Shown here in pieces: positions 12,036-24,463 of a stretch of DNA of 64,000 nt. This DNA comes from Progne subis subis (taxonomy: Eukaryota > Chordata > Aves > Passeriformes > Hirundinidae). Under the pieces are notes generated by a model. That model made no database searches. It was not told where the DNA came from and worked only from the letters and a program-made list of their open reading frames with translations. A program made the position numbers and the translations under genes. How positions within the stretch are numbered: the first letter of the stretch is position 1; each line of letters begins with the position of its first letter. The stretch is from the NCBI GenBank assembly GCA_022316685.1, contig JAKJHU010000066.1:4895913-4959912 (forward strand), in the 5' to 3' direction.

Positions 12036-14647
12036 GCTGGATTGCCCTGATCTTACCTAGGAAGAACTTCATGCTTTTGAATCAGTTCCTGCTTTTAATT
12101 CCATTATTCCATCCCTGTGTTGTGTTATGTTACAATAGTATCCAACCTCATTTTTTATTCCTTTATGGCCTCACTTGGTGGCTCTCTGCCCAGCTCCACG
12201 GGCAGGCACTGTGTGCTGAGCTTGACCACCCAGATATTCCTCGCATCGGACAATTCCAAGCTGGCCTAAGCCAGTCCAGGTCCACTCCGTTTGGCCCTGG
12301 GCCTGAATTTCAGAGCTAAAAATATCTTTACATCTCTGAGAGCACGGACTCTGCTGCACTCGGGCAAGGAGGGATATTCGAGTGGAAAACCACGTCCTTC
12401 CTCACGTGACAAGTCACATTCAGCCTGGAGAAGTGGCTTCTCTCTGGGGAGTCAAGTCCTCATCTGTAGTCAGTTCATGAGATAAAAATAGGTCAGATCT
12501 TGTTCCCCCTCAGGGTTCTGGGTTGGTTTTTTGTTTGTTTTTTGTTTTGGTTTGGTTTTTTGTGGGTTTTTGGGGTTTTTTGGGTGGGTTTTTTTTGTTT
12601 TTTTTTTTTGTGCTGGAAAACCCCTCCCTGAGATCCCAGGGAGCTGGATCTGGGATTTCCCTGCCCGTGCTGCAGTCAGCAGCCACCTGCACACCCTGCC
12701 AGCCTGCTTGTCCCAGAGCTGTGTACTTGGGGTGGAAAGGCTGGAATTTGCTCTGCTGGCTGCAACCCCCAGAATTTCCAGGGGAGCACCCACGGGCCAG
12801 GGCAGCTCAGCACAGACTGGAGCATCCCCACAGTCAATGGGAAGCTGAAATTCCCGGTCTCTGTGGGGTGCAAATGTTGGCAAACACAGATCTGGCTGTT
12901 GCTAAGCTACGTGGAGCTGATGGGGGAAGCACGGGGAAGCCCAGATCCCAAATCCATGGGGTGAGGAAAGGCTTGTCTGTGCACAGGGAGCCACAGGAGA
13001 CTCTGCTCCCTGCACAGCCAAGGCTGCAAACTCAGCTGCTGGGATAAAATCCAGGGGTAGCCCAGGGCTGGGTGACATGAAAAGCACACGAGGATGCTTG
13101 AAGATGTGTCTTTTTAAGCTGGTGGAGGCTTTACAGAGCTTTGCCCCTCACTGTAAAAATAAAATCAAAAGCTGTTATGTAACTCCCAATCCCTTTAAAG
13201 CTTCCAGCGCATCCCTTGAAAGTTTAAAAAAAAAAAAAAAAAAAGGGGGGGGAAGATTTTAATCTGGAAAACCCCCTCAACCATCAAAGCATCCAGAAAA
13301 ATCCTAAAAAGCAACAGCATTTCAGGCAAAGCAAATAAACCCCACCCCCTGACGAGGGGGGAAGTTACAACGCAGCCGAACTGGGAGCCTTCACCTCCCA
13401 CCCTCACCGGGGTCTCCCCAGTGCCAGGGCAGACCCCTGGGGGCTTTGCCTGCTTTGCCGTGGGGGCTTTTCCTCGATTTTCCCATTTCCCACCACCGCT
13501 GTTGAATGAATAAATCCTAATCAATAACCCTAATAAAGCTTCCCAGGTGGCAGGAGGGAAAGAGACGCCTCAAAATTACCATTACAGTGGGAGGATTAAT
13601 TCTCCCTCTGGTGACTCAGCACCCCAGGTCACAAATCTGACGTTTTGTTTAGCTCTGACTGCTTATGGCCTTGCAGACATGGACAGATGTCCCCAAATGT
13701 CACATCACCCACCCAAGGCAGAGAGCCCAGAGTGTCCCAGCTGCAGCCTGGGAAGATTTTCCAGCATCCCAGCACCCCATGGAATTGATTTTCCCGAGAA
13801 TTAGTGGTGTTAATGCTACGTAAATCCACCCCATCTCTTGGCAGGTGCTTCTAAGAGCAGGTTTTGGACTGGCTGGTGACCAAGGGAGGGATGTCACATC
13901 CTGGCTGGGGAAAGTTTACCTTAGTGCCTCCTGGCAGGGCATTTTTGGGGGTATTTCTCCTTGGAGAAACTTTTTAGGTGACCAGGGTTTTACAGCAAAT
14001 GTTTTCTGTCTCCAGAGCAACACAGCTCCGTGAGCAGGGAGAGCCTGAGTGCTCCTCAGTGGGGGAAGGCAATGCAGATTCCTTGGAAAAATTCAGCTCC
14101 TGGCTCTTCTGCCAAGGCCACCAGCACCGGGACCAGTGGGTGCCTCTGTACAAACCCCTCTGGGCTGGATCCAGCGGGATCCCCAGGGTCTGTTCCAATC
14201 CAAACAATTCCATGATCCTGCGATCACCGGCCTGAGGTGGGGCTGAGCCTCCTGCTCCTGCCAGGCTGCTCCGGGACGGGACAAACCCAACGAGCCCCAG
14301 GTGCTCCAGGTTCTCCCTGTCCAGCTGTTTTGTGAATGAATCAAAACCAAAAGCCGGTATCATGAAAGAAAACTGCTGTATGCAGCAAAGAGCAGTTCCC
14401 TGAGGATCCTGAGCATGGGATAATTTTCCCAAACAAATTCCCTTAGGGGCACAAGGGCTGCTGCTCCCCCCGATTTCGTCCCATGTTTGATGGAGATAGG
14501 GATAAGCAGGGAGCACAACCTGCAGCAGCACAGAGAACTGAAGAGGGAAGAGATCAATCTCTCCATGTCCAGGATTCCAAGGCTCCATCCAGGGATGTCC
14601 TGCATCATCCATGGTCACACAGGGCAGCAGCAGGGCCTGGTCCACAA
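12036..14647. other. Intergenic, no gene seen
   Basis: A T/G-rich tract lies at 12523-12613 and an A19G8 homopolymer pair at 13226-13252. Open frames up to 223 codons are repeat-free but have no recognisable family, intron signals or conserved motif. Confidence 0.55.
12523..12613. repeat. T/G-rich low-complexity tract
   Basis: Irregular TTTTG/TTTGGG repeats on the plus strand. The complementary Lys/Pro-rich ORFs (KTHPKNPKNP) are artefacts of it. Confidence 0.9.
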
Positions 14648-15055
14648 AGGGGAGCTGGGGATGTTTATCCTGGAGAAAAGGAGACTCAGAGGTGACCTTA
14701 TCACTCTCTAAACTCCCTGAAGGTGGCTGTGCTCAGGTGGGGTTGGTCTCTTTCTCCAGGCAGCACTGACAGAAGGAGAGGACACAGTCTCAGGCTGCAC
14801 CAAGGGAAATACGGGTTGGATATCAGGGAAAAGTTTTTCACAGAAAGAGTAATAAAGTACTGGAATGGTCTGCCCAGGGGAGGTGGTGCAGTCACCATCC
14901 CTGGATGTGTTTAAAGAAAGACTGGATGTGGCACTGGGTGCTGTGGTTTAGTTGAGGTGTCAGAGCTGGGTTGGCCTCGATGATCTTGGAGGTCTCTTCC
15001 AACCCAGTCATTCCGTGAATTCTGTGAATTCTGTGATTCTGTGATTCTGTGAATC
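14648..15055 (+). mobile_element. CR1-like LINE 3' fragment, about 400 bp
   Basis: The element reads ttatcctggagaaaaggagactcagaggtgacc, with ctccaggcagcactgacagaaggagaggacacagtctcaggctgcaccaaggg further on, then gggttggatatcagggaaaagtttttcacag. It ends in tcttccaacc and five ATTCTGTG-type tail units. The octamer tail and order are typical of CR1. Confidence 0.85.
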
Positions 15056-15679
15056 CACACCCTCCAGGGAGCTCATCCACCCCTCCCCAGGGGAGAAGAG
15101 CATTCCCAGTCCCCTGGATGGAGAGCTGAGCTCAGCACTCAGCACAGAGCAGACCTCAATGCCATTTTTCTCTCCCCTGTGCTGAAGTGTTCCCAGCAGC
15201 AGCTTCAGCCCCTGGCAGGAAGCCCAGCCACAATTCCGTGCAGGAGCAGCCGAGTGGGAATGAAGAGAAAGCGCTGGGAGGGTTTGATGGACAACAGGCA
15301 GAGCTGCTTCCCAGCCCGGCCACTCACCTGGCACCCAGACGAGGGCACAAATCAATGCAAAGTGTTTGAACAGCAGAGAGAAAGGGAAAATCAGCACATC
15401 CATCACACCCTCGCACGCAGCCACTTGAGTTCGGGAGCCGGCAGAGCTTTGGAGCAATGGAGCAGCTGGATTAACCCCAGCAGACTGGGATGGGCATTCC
15501 AAGGGTGTGAGGTCCCTTTCCCTTCACGAAGGGCAAAGTTCTTCCTGGTCACCTTCAGTATCATCCTTGGGATACACAAATTTTTCCTTAAAAGAAAGGG
15601 TTTAGCCCCACTTTAAGGAAGGGGCACTGAGGGGACAAATCCCACCCCATGGCTGAGCTTTGGAGAGGAAGAATAAATT

Positions 15680-15911
15680 TGGGTTAGGGAAGATACTGAG
15701 GAAGAATTATTGGCTGGGAGAGTGGTGAGGCCCTGGCACAGGTTTCCCAGAGAAGCTGTGGCTGCCCCTGGACCCCTGGAAGTGTCCAAGGCCAGGCTGG
15801 ACAGGGCTTGGAGCAGCCTGGAATAGTGGAAGGTGTCCCTGCCTATGGCAGGAGTTCGGAATTAGATTAATTTTAAGGTTCCTTCTAACCCAAACCGTTC
15901 CAGGATTCTCT
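15680..15911 (+). mobile_element. CR1 LINE 3' fragment
   Basis: Sense CR1: gtggtgaggccctggcacagg, ccagagaagctgtggctgcc, aagtgtccaaggccaggctgg, ggtgtccctgcc, ending in ccttctaacccaaaccgttcc. Confidence 0.95.
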
Positions 15912-16977
15912 ACATGGAGCAGGAGAGGGATAAGAAGCCAGGCCACAGCCACAGATCTGTCGCTAGAGGACATGAAAAGAACGACCTCACACAGTCTGTA
16001 GTCAGGGTAAAAAGAGAGAGGTTTATTTCTCAGCCTCAAATTTATATATGTCCTGGACATTGACCAGGGATTAGAGAATCTCTCTGCACCCCTGGTCAAA
16101 CTAGAAGTCCATCAGTTGTCCCTCCTCAGAGAGGAGTGTGAAAATAATCACTTTGTTTATGTTACAGTTCGTGAGAAACTCCACTACAAAAATTCAAACA
16201 ATCAGAAGGTTGAAAATCTCAGGGCAGCACAGATCCTCATTTCTTTTCTGGCTCTGGAGTATGGAAGAGGCTCCCAGGGTACCTCCTGTCCCTCTCTGTG
16301 CGTCCCCCCCTCGCTCAGGAGCTGGAGCTCAGCGCAGCCCACGTGTGACTGAAGGCATAGCCTCGAGTTTATTAAACCCTGTCAAGCACTGTTCCTTTTC
16401 CCCTGTCAGTGATCAGCATCATTTGGGGGAGTCTTGGGCACACAAATGAAGATTTAGCTGGATCCCAGAGAGCTGGCTTGGTCAGTTTTATCTGACCCCG
16501 GGCACTGTGGCCATAACAGAGGGGGAAGTTGTCTTCTCCCCAGCCTGGGTGTCTGAAACACCACAATGTTCTTCAGCCTGCTCCTTCTGCCGGGCTGAGC
16601 CGTCCTCTTCCTTCTGGAAATTCCAAACACTCCGCCCTAAGAAGCAGCTGCTGCACCGGTTTGTCGAGGTTATTGAGATCACGGCTCACAGCCTGCTCTA
16701 AGCATTTCAAAATCACGTTTTTGTGATCCTGCGAAAGAGCCCAAGAACAGGGAACACATTTATAAAAGTCAGATTTAATGAGGAGGTTCTTAATAGCGGG
16801 AGTCATTTTAGTGAGGCTCTCCCACCTTGCAGAAGTCCTTGGGCTCTGGCAGAGTCCCCTGCAGAGGTTCAGTCTGTCTGCACGCCCTGGTGGGCACTTC
16901 CAAGCTGCTCCTACTGTGTCATGGCCATGACCCGACTTTGCCCAGAAAAATGCAGAAGTGCTCGTTTGGATTTATGA

Positions 16978-17210
16978 CAGAACCAGGGAATGGTTTGGGT
17001 TGGAAGGAATCTTCCAGATCGTCCAGTCCAAACACCCTGCCATGAGCAGGGACATCTTCCACTGCCCCAGGGTGCTCCAAGCCCCAAAGTCCAGCCTGGT
17101 CTTGGACACTGCCAGAGATCCAGGGGCAGCCACAGCCTCTGGAAATTCTGTGCCAGGGAAGAATTTCTTCCCAATATCCCACCTAACCCTGCTCCCTTTA
17201 ACCACATTTG
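16978..17210 (-). mobile_element. CR1 LINE 3' fragment, antisense
   Basis: The plus strand shows the reverse complement of the CR1 end: gaatggtttgggttggaagg, gtgctccaagcccc, cttggacactgcc, ccaggggcagccacag, gaatttcttcccaatatcc. Confidence 0.95.
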
Positions 17211-18251
17211 GAGAAAAAAGCACCAGGACCAACCTCCAGCTCCCAGATCAGCTCATTTGAATCTTGGACAGGAGCACCAATGCACTGAAATCCATAAGAA
17301 ACCCTCTCCTGAGCATTCCCAAGGCTCTCCAGGGTCACACAAAGATACTGGGATGATTTAACCAGAGTTAAACCCAGATTTATAACCACAAACTCATTTC
17401 TAAACCTGCATCACTGCCCAAGCTCACAAGGTTGGAGCAGAAACCCTTCAAATTCCTGGTTTTGCTGGGATCCAGAGAAAGGCAAAACTTGAAGCAGCCC
17501 CCTGGGTATTCCCATGTTCCCTATGAGGATCAGGAGACATTTTATGGGGAGCACTGGTTCCCTGCTGCCCCTATAAATCCCTTTATCCTAAACACAGGAT
17601 GCAGCTCTACTTACGGATTTCTCCAAGCTAGGGTGTGAGTGCAGGATGTTTGTGAAGCAATGTTGGTGTGGAAATAGGAGGTTTGGAAAACGGACTCAAC
17701 AAGGACACTGTAAACACATGGATTTGGGAGCAGCTTTTGTGCCAGTCCATGTGGTGCCAGCCACAAAAGCGTGACCAGAGATGCTCCAATGATCCAAAAT
17801 AATTCCCTCTTAATGGGCAAAATGGGAGTTGGTGCAAACTGGCCAAACATCTGCCAGGGAGGGGTGAGGTGGAGTTCATCCTGCCCCAGGGTGGGAAAGG
17901 ATCAGCTGGAGCTGTCTGGAAGCACACAGGGGCTTCATCCAAAACATCCAAATCCTCTTCTGTGACATCTCCTTTGGAAACCTCTCCCTCACCAGCCTCC
18001 CAGGGGTCTCCTTCTCCCACAGAAAATGCACCCAGAGCCCCAGCACTGCAAATTACAACAGCTCTGGATGCCAAGAAAAGGCAATTTTGTTATTTTACTG
18101 GACATCTGAAATTGCAGGAAGCTCTGAAATCTGTAAAACAGAGCTGTGCTCCCATTCCCACAGAGACGCTCAGCCGGGGTCTCTCCCCACCATGCCCAGG
18201 CTCACCTGCTGGTGTTCCCATTTACCAACTCAGGGCCAAGGAGGAAAAGCA

Positions 18252-19118
18252 GTGAGCAACAAACCAGGAGGAAAAGCAGTGAGCAACAAACCAGTGAACA
18301 ACAAACCAGTGAACATCAAACCAGTGAACATCAAACCAGTAAACATCAAACCAGTGCAGGGCAAACCAGTGAATATCAAACCAGTGCACATCAAACCAGT
18401 GAATATCAAACCAGTGAATATCAAACCAGTGAATATCAAACCAGTGCACAACAAACCAGTGCACAACAAACCAGTGCACAACAAACCAGTGAATATCAAA
18501 TCAGTGAATATCAAACCAGTGCACAACAAACCAATTCAAACCAGTGCACAACAAACCAGTTCAAACCAGTGCAGGGCAAACCAGTGAATATCAAACCAGT
18601 GAACATCAAATCAGTGAATATCAAACCAGTGCACAACAAACCAGTGCACAACAAACCAGTGCAGGGCAAACCAGTGCCCATCAAACCAGTGAATATCAAA
18701 CCAGTGAATATCAAACCAGTGCCCATCAAACCAGTGAATATCAAACCAGTGAATATCAAACCAGTGAACATCAAACCAGTGCCCATCAAACCAGCGAATA
18801 TCAAACCAGTGAACATCAAACCAGTGCCCATCAAACCAGTGAACATCAAACCAGTGAATATCAAACCAGTGAATATCAAAGCAGTGCACAACAAACCAGT
18901 GAACATCAAATCAGTGAATATCAAACCAGTGTACAACAAGCCAGTGAATATGAAACCAGTGCAGGGCAAACCAGTGCCCATCAAACCAGTGCCCATCAAA
19001 CCAGTGCCCATCAAACCAGTGCCCATCAAACCAGTGCACATCAAACCAGTGCACAACAAACCAGTGCACAACAAACCAGTGCACATCAAACCAGTGAACA
19101 ACAAACCAGTACGCAACA
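18252..19118 (+). repeat. 15-bp minisatellite, about 55 copies
   Basis: The unit is CAAACCAGTGAAYAT with variants in the last five positions (AACAT, AATAT, CACAA, CACAT, CCCAT, CAGGG, AACAA). Most copies keep strict 15-bp register; a few shortened units occur near 18535-18575. Because 15 is divisible by 3 and the unit has no stop, several frames on both strands stay open for 80-340 codons. The resulting Lys-Pro-Val-Asn-Ile-type or Gln-Thr-Ser-Glu-Tyr-type repeats have no known family and no codon-level sign of selection visible to me. I treat it as a VNTR and not a gene. Confidence 0.95.
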
Positions 19119-19600
19119 GTTACCCCGAAACTCTCCCTGAGCACCCCATGCTTCCCCCCACCTCAAAATCCAGGTGCTGACCCCCGGATTCCCTCAACCC
19201 CAGCCTTCCTTTTCTCCTTATCTCCATCACAGGAGCCCCCAGTATCCCATTCTTGTCCCTATCTTAAATCTTAATTTTTAAATCGCATTCACCTCGCAGG
19301 AACACTCAGAAAATAACCAGAATAAACATTTGCCTTTTTAACCAGGGCACACACGAGGAGTGACCGCTGGGGAGAGCCCAGCAGCTGTGGCCAGATGTGC
19401 CCTCAGGTCAACACCAAGCCTGGAGCAGACAGGCTTGGCTCCATGAATTACAGCAAACCAGACAGGGTCAGGGCACAGCACAAACCCCCGGTCACAATCA
19501 CACATCCTTTTAAGCTCTGGCAGCTCTGTCGCAGCCTTGGAGCACCCTGAGCAGCTGCTGGGCAGACCTGGGAGGTCTTACCTGGGCTAAAGGGCTCTGG

Positions 19601-19705
19601 ATCACGGGATGGTTTGGGTGGGAAGGACCTTGGAGCTCATCTTGCTCCAACACACCTTTCCACCACCCCAGGTTGCTCCAAGCCCTGTCCAGCCTGGCCT
19701 TCCCA
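19601..19705 (-). mobile_element. CR1 LINE 3' fragment, antisense
   Basis: The plus strand reads gggatggtttgggtgggaagg, then ccaggttgctccaagccctg and ccagcctggcctt, the complement of a CR1 3' end. Confidence 0.9.
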
Positions 19706-21194
19706 AAACACAGGCTTGGGTTTGGTCACCATGTCCTGGAAAATGAGGGAATTTCATCAAGGAAACACAACGGTGCCACGCTGAGTGATCTCTTCCCCAT
19801 TTTATTCGTGGTGGACAAACAGCCTTAGGCTCTTCTGTGCCCTCTGCTCTGGAAATGCCACCTTACTGCAGAGTCCTCCTCACACTCCAAGGGTGGAAGT
19901 TGTTCAGAGAAAAGGGCAGAGAGGGTCGAAGGAGGAATTCTGTAAATAAAAACCAGCCTAGCTGTTCCCCAGGAGCTCCAAAGTCTGGGAACAGCATGGC
20001 CCTTGAGTGCCACCCTCCTGCCCCGAGACCAGCCCGTGGCTGCACAGCTCCTGGCCGAGGGAAAAGCCTCACTCGGCCTCAGGAGAGTTTTGGGGGAGCT
20101 CTAACCAAACCCCCCCGACCCTGCACCCCAAACTTCAGTGCCTGATGCGTTCACATTTTACCTTTGGGAAGAGAGAGGAGCCCCTTTCCCATCTTCGGGG
20201 GGAATGGCTGGGATGGGAGCATGGGTGGGGCAGAATTGGGGGGTGTGGGAGCCTGGGGAGGGGGGTCCTGGCTCCCCCATCCCCTCCTGCCATCCAAGCT
20301 GGGGGAAAGACCAGGGAAAAGAACGTGCTGAGCGGCGTTCGGTGTGCTGTCACCATGGAAACCCCTTGCCCAGCATCCCAGGGATGCTCATGGTATGGGG
20401 TGAGAGCTCCCTGGCAGGGAACGGGGCAGGGGAAGAAGAACGGGGGAGCCCCTGCCCCGAAGAGCAGGACAGGGTCGGTCTGCACATTGGGAATGACAAA
20501 CTGAGCCCTGCCCGAGCCCTGGCACCGCCTGGCAGGGTTGGGCAGCCCCTGGGGAGCCTGCAAGGACGTCCTGGGGGGCACGACGGGGAGCGGGGCCGGT
20601 CCAGGGTGCTGCAAACAGATAAAGGGCCAGAGGGAAACTCCCTTTAGTCCCATCCTCTGGAGTTACCCACTGTGGGAATCTGCTCCTGGACACAAAACCA
20701 GGAGAGCAGGGCAGGGAAAATATTCCATGAAGATGCTCTGCTCAGCCTTGCATCCAGCTGTCCTCAGGCATCTGCCCACCACGGTGCCCTCCTGAGCATC
20801 CCTGGTCCCTTCTCCACCCCGTGCTCGAGCCAACCCCGTCCTGGGCACAGAAAAACCCCGCAGACTCACAGGGTGTTCACAGGGAGCTGTGCAAATCACA
20901 TTCTGCTTCCCAGGAAAGTGGCGAAAGAAGGACGGAGCATGGATGAGACACCCAAACCCTGCCATCAGAGCCTCCCTCTTCTCCACCACCTCAAGCAGCT
21001 GCTCCTTTGCAAGACCACGTCTGCAGGGAAAGAATTTTGGGGCCATAAAAATCTCCTGCAGGTGCTACAGAAACACCTGGAGGTGGCAAACCCCACCTCG
21101 AACCTGGTTTTAGGCTCTGCTGTCCTCAAGGGAAACTGAGCTGAATCAGGATGAACATTTTGTAGGTGTTTGAGAGTGTTTCAGGGTTTGGGGG

Positions 21195-21225
21195 TTTTTT
21201 TTGTTTGTTTGTTTGTTTGTTTTGT
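21195..21225. repeat. TTTG tetranucleotide repeat
   Basis: About seven GTTT units. Read on the minus strand it is an A-rich AAAC tail about 16 nt after an AATAAA. Confidence 0.9.
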
Positions 21226-22167
21226 GCCACACAGTATTTATTGTGTCTTTTACCAAACAACAAGAGAGATGTAAACAGCAAACGTTCAAAGCAAGGGATC
21301 TTTTCTATCTAAAGGCAAGCCAGATGGAGTTAATTAATGAAGATGTTTAGCAAGAGAGGGGTTGGTGTGCAAACAGGTTGTTCCCAGAAGCGTCAACCTA
21401 ATCCCATAAACAACTTGTGGGCGTGTAAGAAACGCCGCTTTTGTCTCTTCCTTCCCATTACGAAGAGCTGAGCGAAAACTTTTGTTGTTGCTGTTTTCGT
21501 CCTGGAGAGAGGGTCTGAACTAAAAGCACCCGAGGAATTATTCCCTGCTCCATTTGGGAACGTCCTCGTCCGCATGCCCTGATCCTGTGGCTCGAGGTGA
21601 AAGAGGAGTCAGGGATCCAGAAGCAGGTTCTGCGCTCATCCTGCCAGCGAGGGAATTAATTATGGCCAACGGTAACAGTGTGGACATCGCTGCAGCTGCT
21701 GCAGCCGGCCAGGGAGCCTCTTCGCCACCAGAGGATAATTCAGGACACTGTGTCAGGATTTATTTTTATTCCACGAGACATTACCAGACATAAACCTCTG
21801 CGCTGCCCGAAGTGACGGCCCCTTCAATCACCCAGCTCTGCGATGCTGCCCCATAACTCAGGTTTACAGTCCAGCCTGCTGCCACGGATTATTGATCGAT
21901 TATCTGTCCCGGGCTGTGGCAGGAGGAGAGGCCAATCCAAGGAAAGAGGAGCTGGCAGCCTGTTCTGGGACAGCAGGGATGTGTGCAGAACTCCTGGGGG
22001 CTGCAGACGTGGGGATCCAACGGTGTCAGCATCGCCCAGCAGAGAGAGGAGTGAGGTGAGGGGAATTCCAGAGCAGGGCAAGGAGTTGGCTCCATCTGTG
22101 TCTGATTAATCAGCTGCAGGATGGGCCATGGGGACAAAACACTGATCCAAGTCTTATTCATGGAAAT

Positions 22168-22312
22168 CCAGACTGGTTTGGGATGGAAGGGACCGTAAAA
22201 TTCATCTCTCACAGCTCTCACTGTCCCAGGTTGCTCCAAGCCCTGTCCAACCTGGCCTTGGACACTTCCAGGGATGCAGCATTTGGGAAACCACCCCAGG
22301 CCCTCACTAAGG
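22168..22312 (-). mobile_element. CR1 LINE 3' fragment, antisense
   Basis: The plus strand reads ggtttgggatggaagggacc, then ccaggttgctccaagccctg and ccaacctggccttggacac. Confidence 0.92.
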
Positions 22313-22954
22313 GCAAAGGGATGTTATTTTTGTGCAGAAAAAGTCTGAAATCTGTTTCCATGCACCCTTACCTGGGTTTTTCTGAGCTCCGGGTCTGAGC
22401 CACACAGAGATAAATGAAACTACTGGAAGAGGAACATTCAAACCCCTCTCAAAATTCACGTTGGAAGGGGTGGAGGGGAACTGCAGGAAGAAGAGGCATT
22501 GACTGAAGGGCTTCCAGCTGTAGGTGATGAAGAGGGGGTGGTACAACCATGAAATAAAATCATCCCGAGGTTTTCTTCCAAGAGCCTGCTGTGGGGTTGC
22601 TGAGTGATCTTCCCTCAAGACAAACAGGGTTTAGAGCACCTGTACCAAGGACAAACACCAAACAAGAGTTTCCCCTGGCAAAGAAGTCTCCTGGCACCTC
22701 AGCACCTGCACAAGGGCCAGACTCAGCCGTGCCTCAAAGCAGGAAAGCTCCCAGCCGGGGGACGATGGAGCAGGAATGTGACTGGAAAATGGCCTCACTC
22801 ACCTTCATCTCGCATTTCCACCGGCCTGCGGTGGAAAAGGAGGTGGGAGGAAGGGAAGGTTTGGATGTTTTTTGCAGGGGCAGCGCTGTACTGGCGTCTC
22901 CACAGAAGATCCTCTCCCAGTGAGGACCTGGTTTGTCAAGGTGAGCTCCTGAGG

Positions 22955-23010
22955 GAATGATGTGATCCCGAAGGTCCCTGCTGGCCCCAAGCACTCTGTG
23001 ACTCTGTGAA
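22955..23010 (+). mobile_element. Possible CR1 tail remnant
   Basis: gatgtgatcccgaaggtccc followed by ctctgtgactctgtgaac resembles the last 50 bp of a CR1 with its octamer tail. Very short. Confidence 0.45.
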
Positions 23011-23426
23011 CTTCCTGGTGAATTTTAGACCCAAAATGGGGTGTGAGGTTTGCTGTGATATCCCCACACCCTGCCTAGGAAAGGTCAGGTCTGGTTTTAG
23101 ACCCACTGACACCCCGTGAGTGCTGCAGAGCAGACGCCTCCCCAGCCTCCCCGAGTACAGATCGATAACAGCTTTTAGAAATTATCCCTAGGGAATGAAA
23201 GGTTTGGCATTCACACCCCCCCAGGTGGCTGTAACTACAGCGAATTAACACGAAACTGCAGTGAAGGGACCTCCCTGGAGCCTGAGACGGCCTCGATGAC
23301 GTAAATTTGTGTGAAGCGGCAGCAACCTTTTGTGTTTCCTTCTTCAGCAATTTGGCTTCTCTCCCAGTCTGCCTTAAAGAGAGATTTCCTGGCCATGGGG
23401 ACAAGGCCACTGCACTGATGGGTGCC

Positions 23427-24463
23427 TGAAAACACAGCCCAGGTGTATTTAACACCTGGAACCTCCAGACCAGGTGTATTTAACATCTGAAAACCCAGAC
23501 TGGGTGTATTTAACACTGAAAACACAGCCCAGGTGTATTTAACCACAGAATAGGTGTATTTAACAGCTGAAACCTCCAGACCAGGTGTATTTAACACCTA
23601 AAACCACAGCCCAGGTGTATTTAACACCTGGAACCTCCAGACCAGGTGTACTTAACAACTGGAACCACTGAATAGGTGTATTTAAGAACTGGAAACACAG
23701 CCCAGGTGTATTTAACACCTTGAACCTCCAGACCTAGGTGTATTTAACATCTGAAAACCCAGACTGGGTGTATTTAACACTGGAAACACAGCCCAGGTGT
23801 ACTTAACACCTGGAACCTCCAGACCAGGTGTATTTAACAGCTGGAAACACAACCCAGGTGTATTTAACAATTGGAAACACAGCCCAGGTGTATTTAACAT
23901 CTGAAAACCCAGACCAGGTGTATTTAACAGCTGGAAACACAACCCAGGTGTATTTAACACTGAAAACACAGCCCAGGTGTATTTAACACCTGGAACCTCC
24001 AGACCAGGTGTATTTAACATCTGAAAACCCAGACTGGGTGTATTTAACACTGGAAACACAGCCCAGGTGTATTTAACCACAGAATAGGTGTATTTAACAG
24101 CTGAAACCTCCAGACCTAGGTGTATTTAACACCTAAAACCACAGCCCAGGTGACAGCCCAGGTGTATTTAACACCTGGAACCTCCAGACCAGGTGTATTT
24201 AACATCTGGAAACACTGAATAGGTGTATTTAACACTGCAAGCACAGCCCAGATATATTTAACACCTGGAAACACAACCCAGGTGTATTTAACACTGCAAC
24301 AACAGCCCAGCTGTATTTAACAACTGGAAGCACAGTCCAGGTGTATTTAACACTGAAAACACAGCCCAGGTGTATTTAACCACAGCCCAGGTGTATTTAA
24401 CAGCTGAAACCTCCAGACCAGGTGTATTTAACACCTAAAACCACAGCCCAGGTGTGTTTAAGA
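23427..24463 (+). repeat. About 30-bp minisatellite, roughly 35 copies
   Basis: Each unit contains CCAGGTGTATTTAACA followed by a variable spacer (CCTGGAACCTCCAGA, TCTGAAAACCCAGA, CTGGAAACACAGC and others). Many copies form the palindrome CAGGTGT-attta-ACACCTG. The spacer alternates in short higher-order blocks, for example repeated pairs of the CCTCCAGA and AACACAGCC types. Unit length is 27-33 bp. The minus-strand reading frames (LNTPGL repeats) are products of the array. Confidence 0.95.

Larger units (their letters stand above)
15056..18251. other. Intergenic with two CR1 fragments, no gene seen
   Basis: Apart from the CR1 copies at 15680-15911 and 16978-17210 this is unique sequence. 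The region just left of the 15-bp minisatellite (17860-18250) has a Ser/Pro-rich open frame with no family resemblance. Confidence 0.55.
19119..23426. other. Intergenic, relatively G+C-rich, no gene seen
   Basis: It contains CR1 fragments at 19601-19705 and 22168-22312, a CR1-like tail near 22955-23010 and a TTTG repeat at 21195-21225. The block 21230-21930 is unique with several CpG and TAATTA words and could be conserved noncoding DNA. A frame starting ATGGCCAACGG near 21662 with an Ala run was considered and not accepted as a gene. Confidence 0.55.

Noticed and set aside
13974..14645. 223-codon frame on the minus strand
   Set aside because: No family resemblance, no splice signals, competing open frames on the other strand. 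Not supported as a gene.
18146..19180. 344-codon open frame on the plus strand
   Set aside because: It is almost entirely the 15-bp minisatellite, with equally open frames on the other strand. No start context, splice structure or family supports a gene.
21662..21793. Frame starting MANGNSVDIAAAAAAG
   Set aside because: The start context is good and the Ala run is striking, but it ends after 44 codons with no donor site I could defend and no known family.
23235..24080. Leu-Asn-Thr-Pro-Gly-Leu repeat frames on the minus strand; also considered a CRISPR-like array because of the regular 30-bp unit with palindromic core
   Set aside because: The spacers are themselves repeated, spacing is continuous tandem, and the host is a vertebrate. 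It is a minisatellite.
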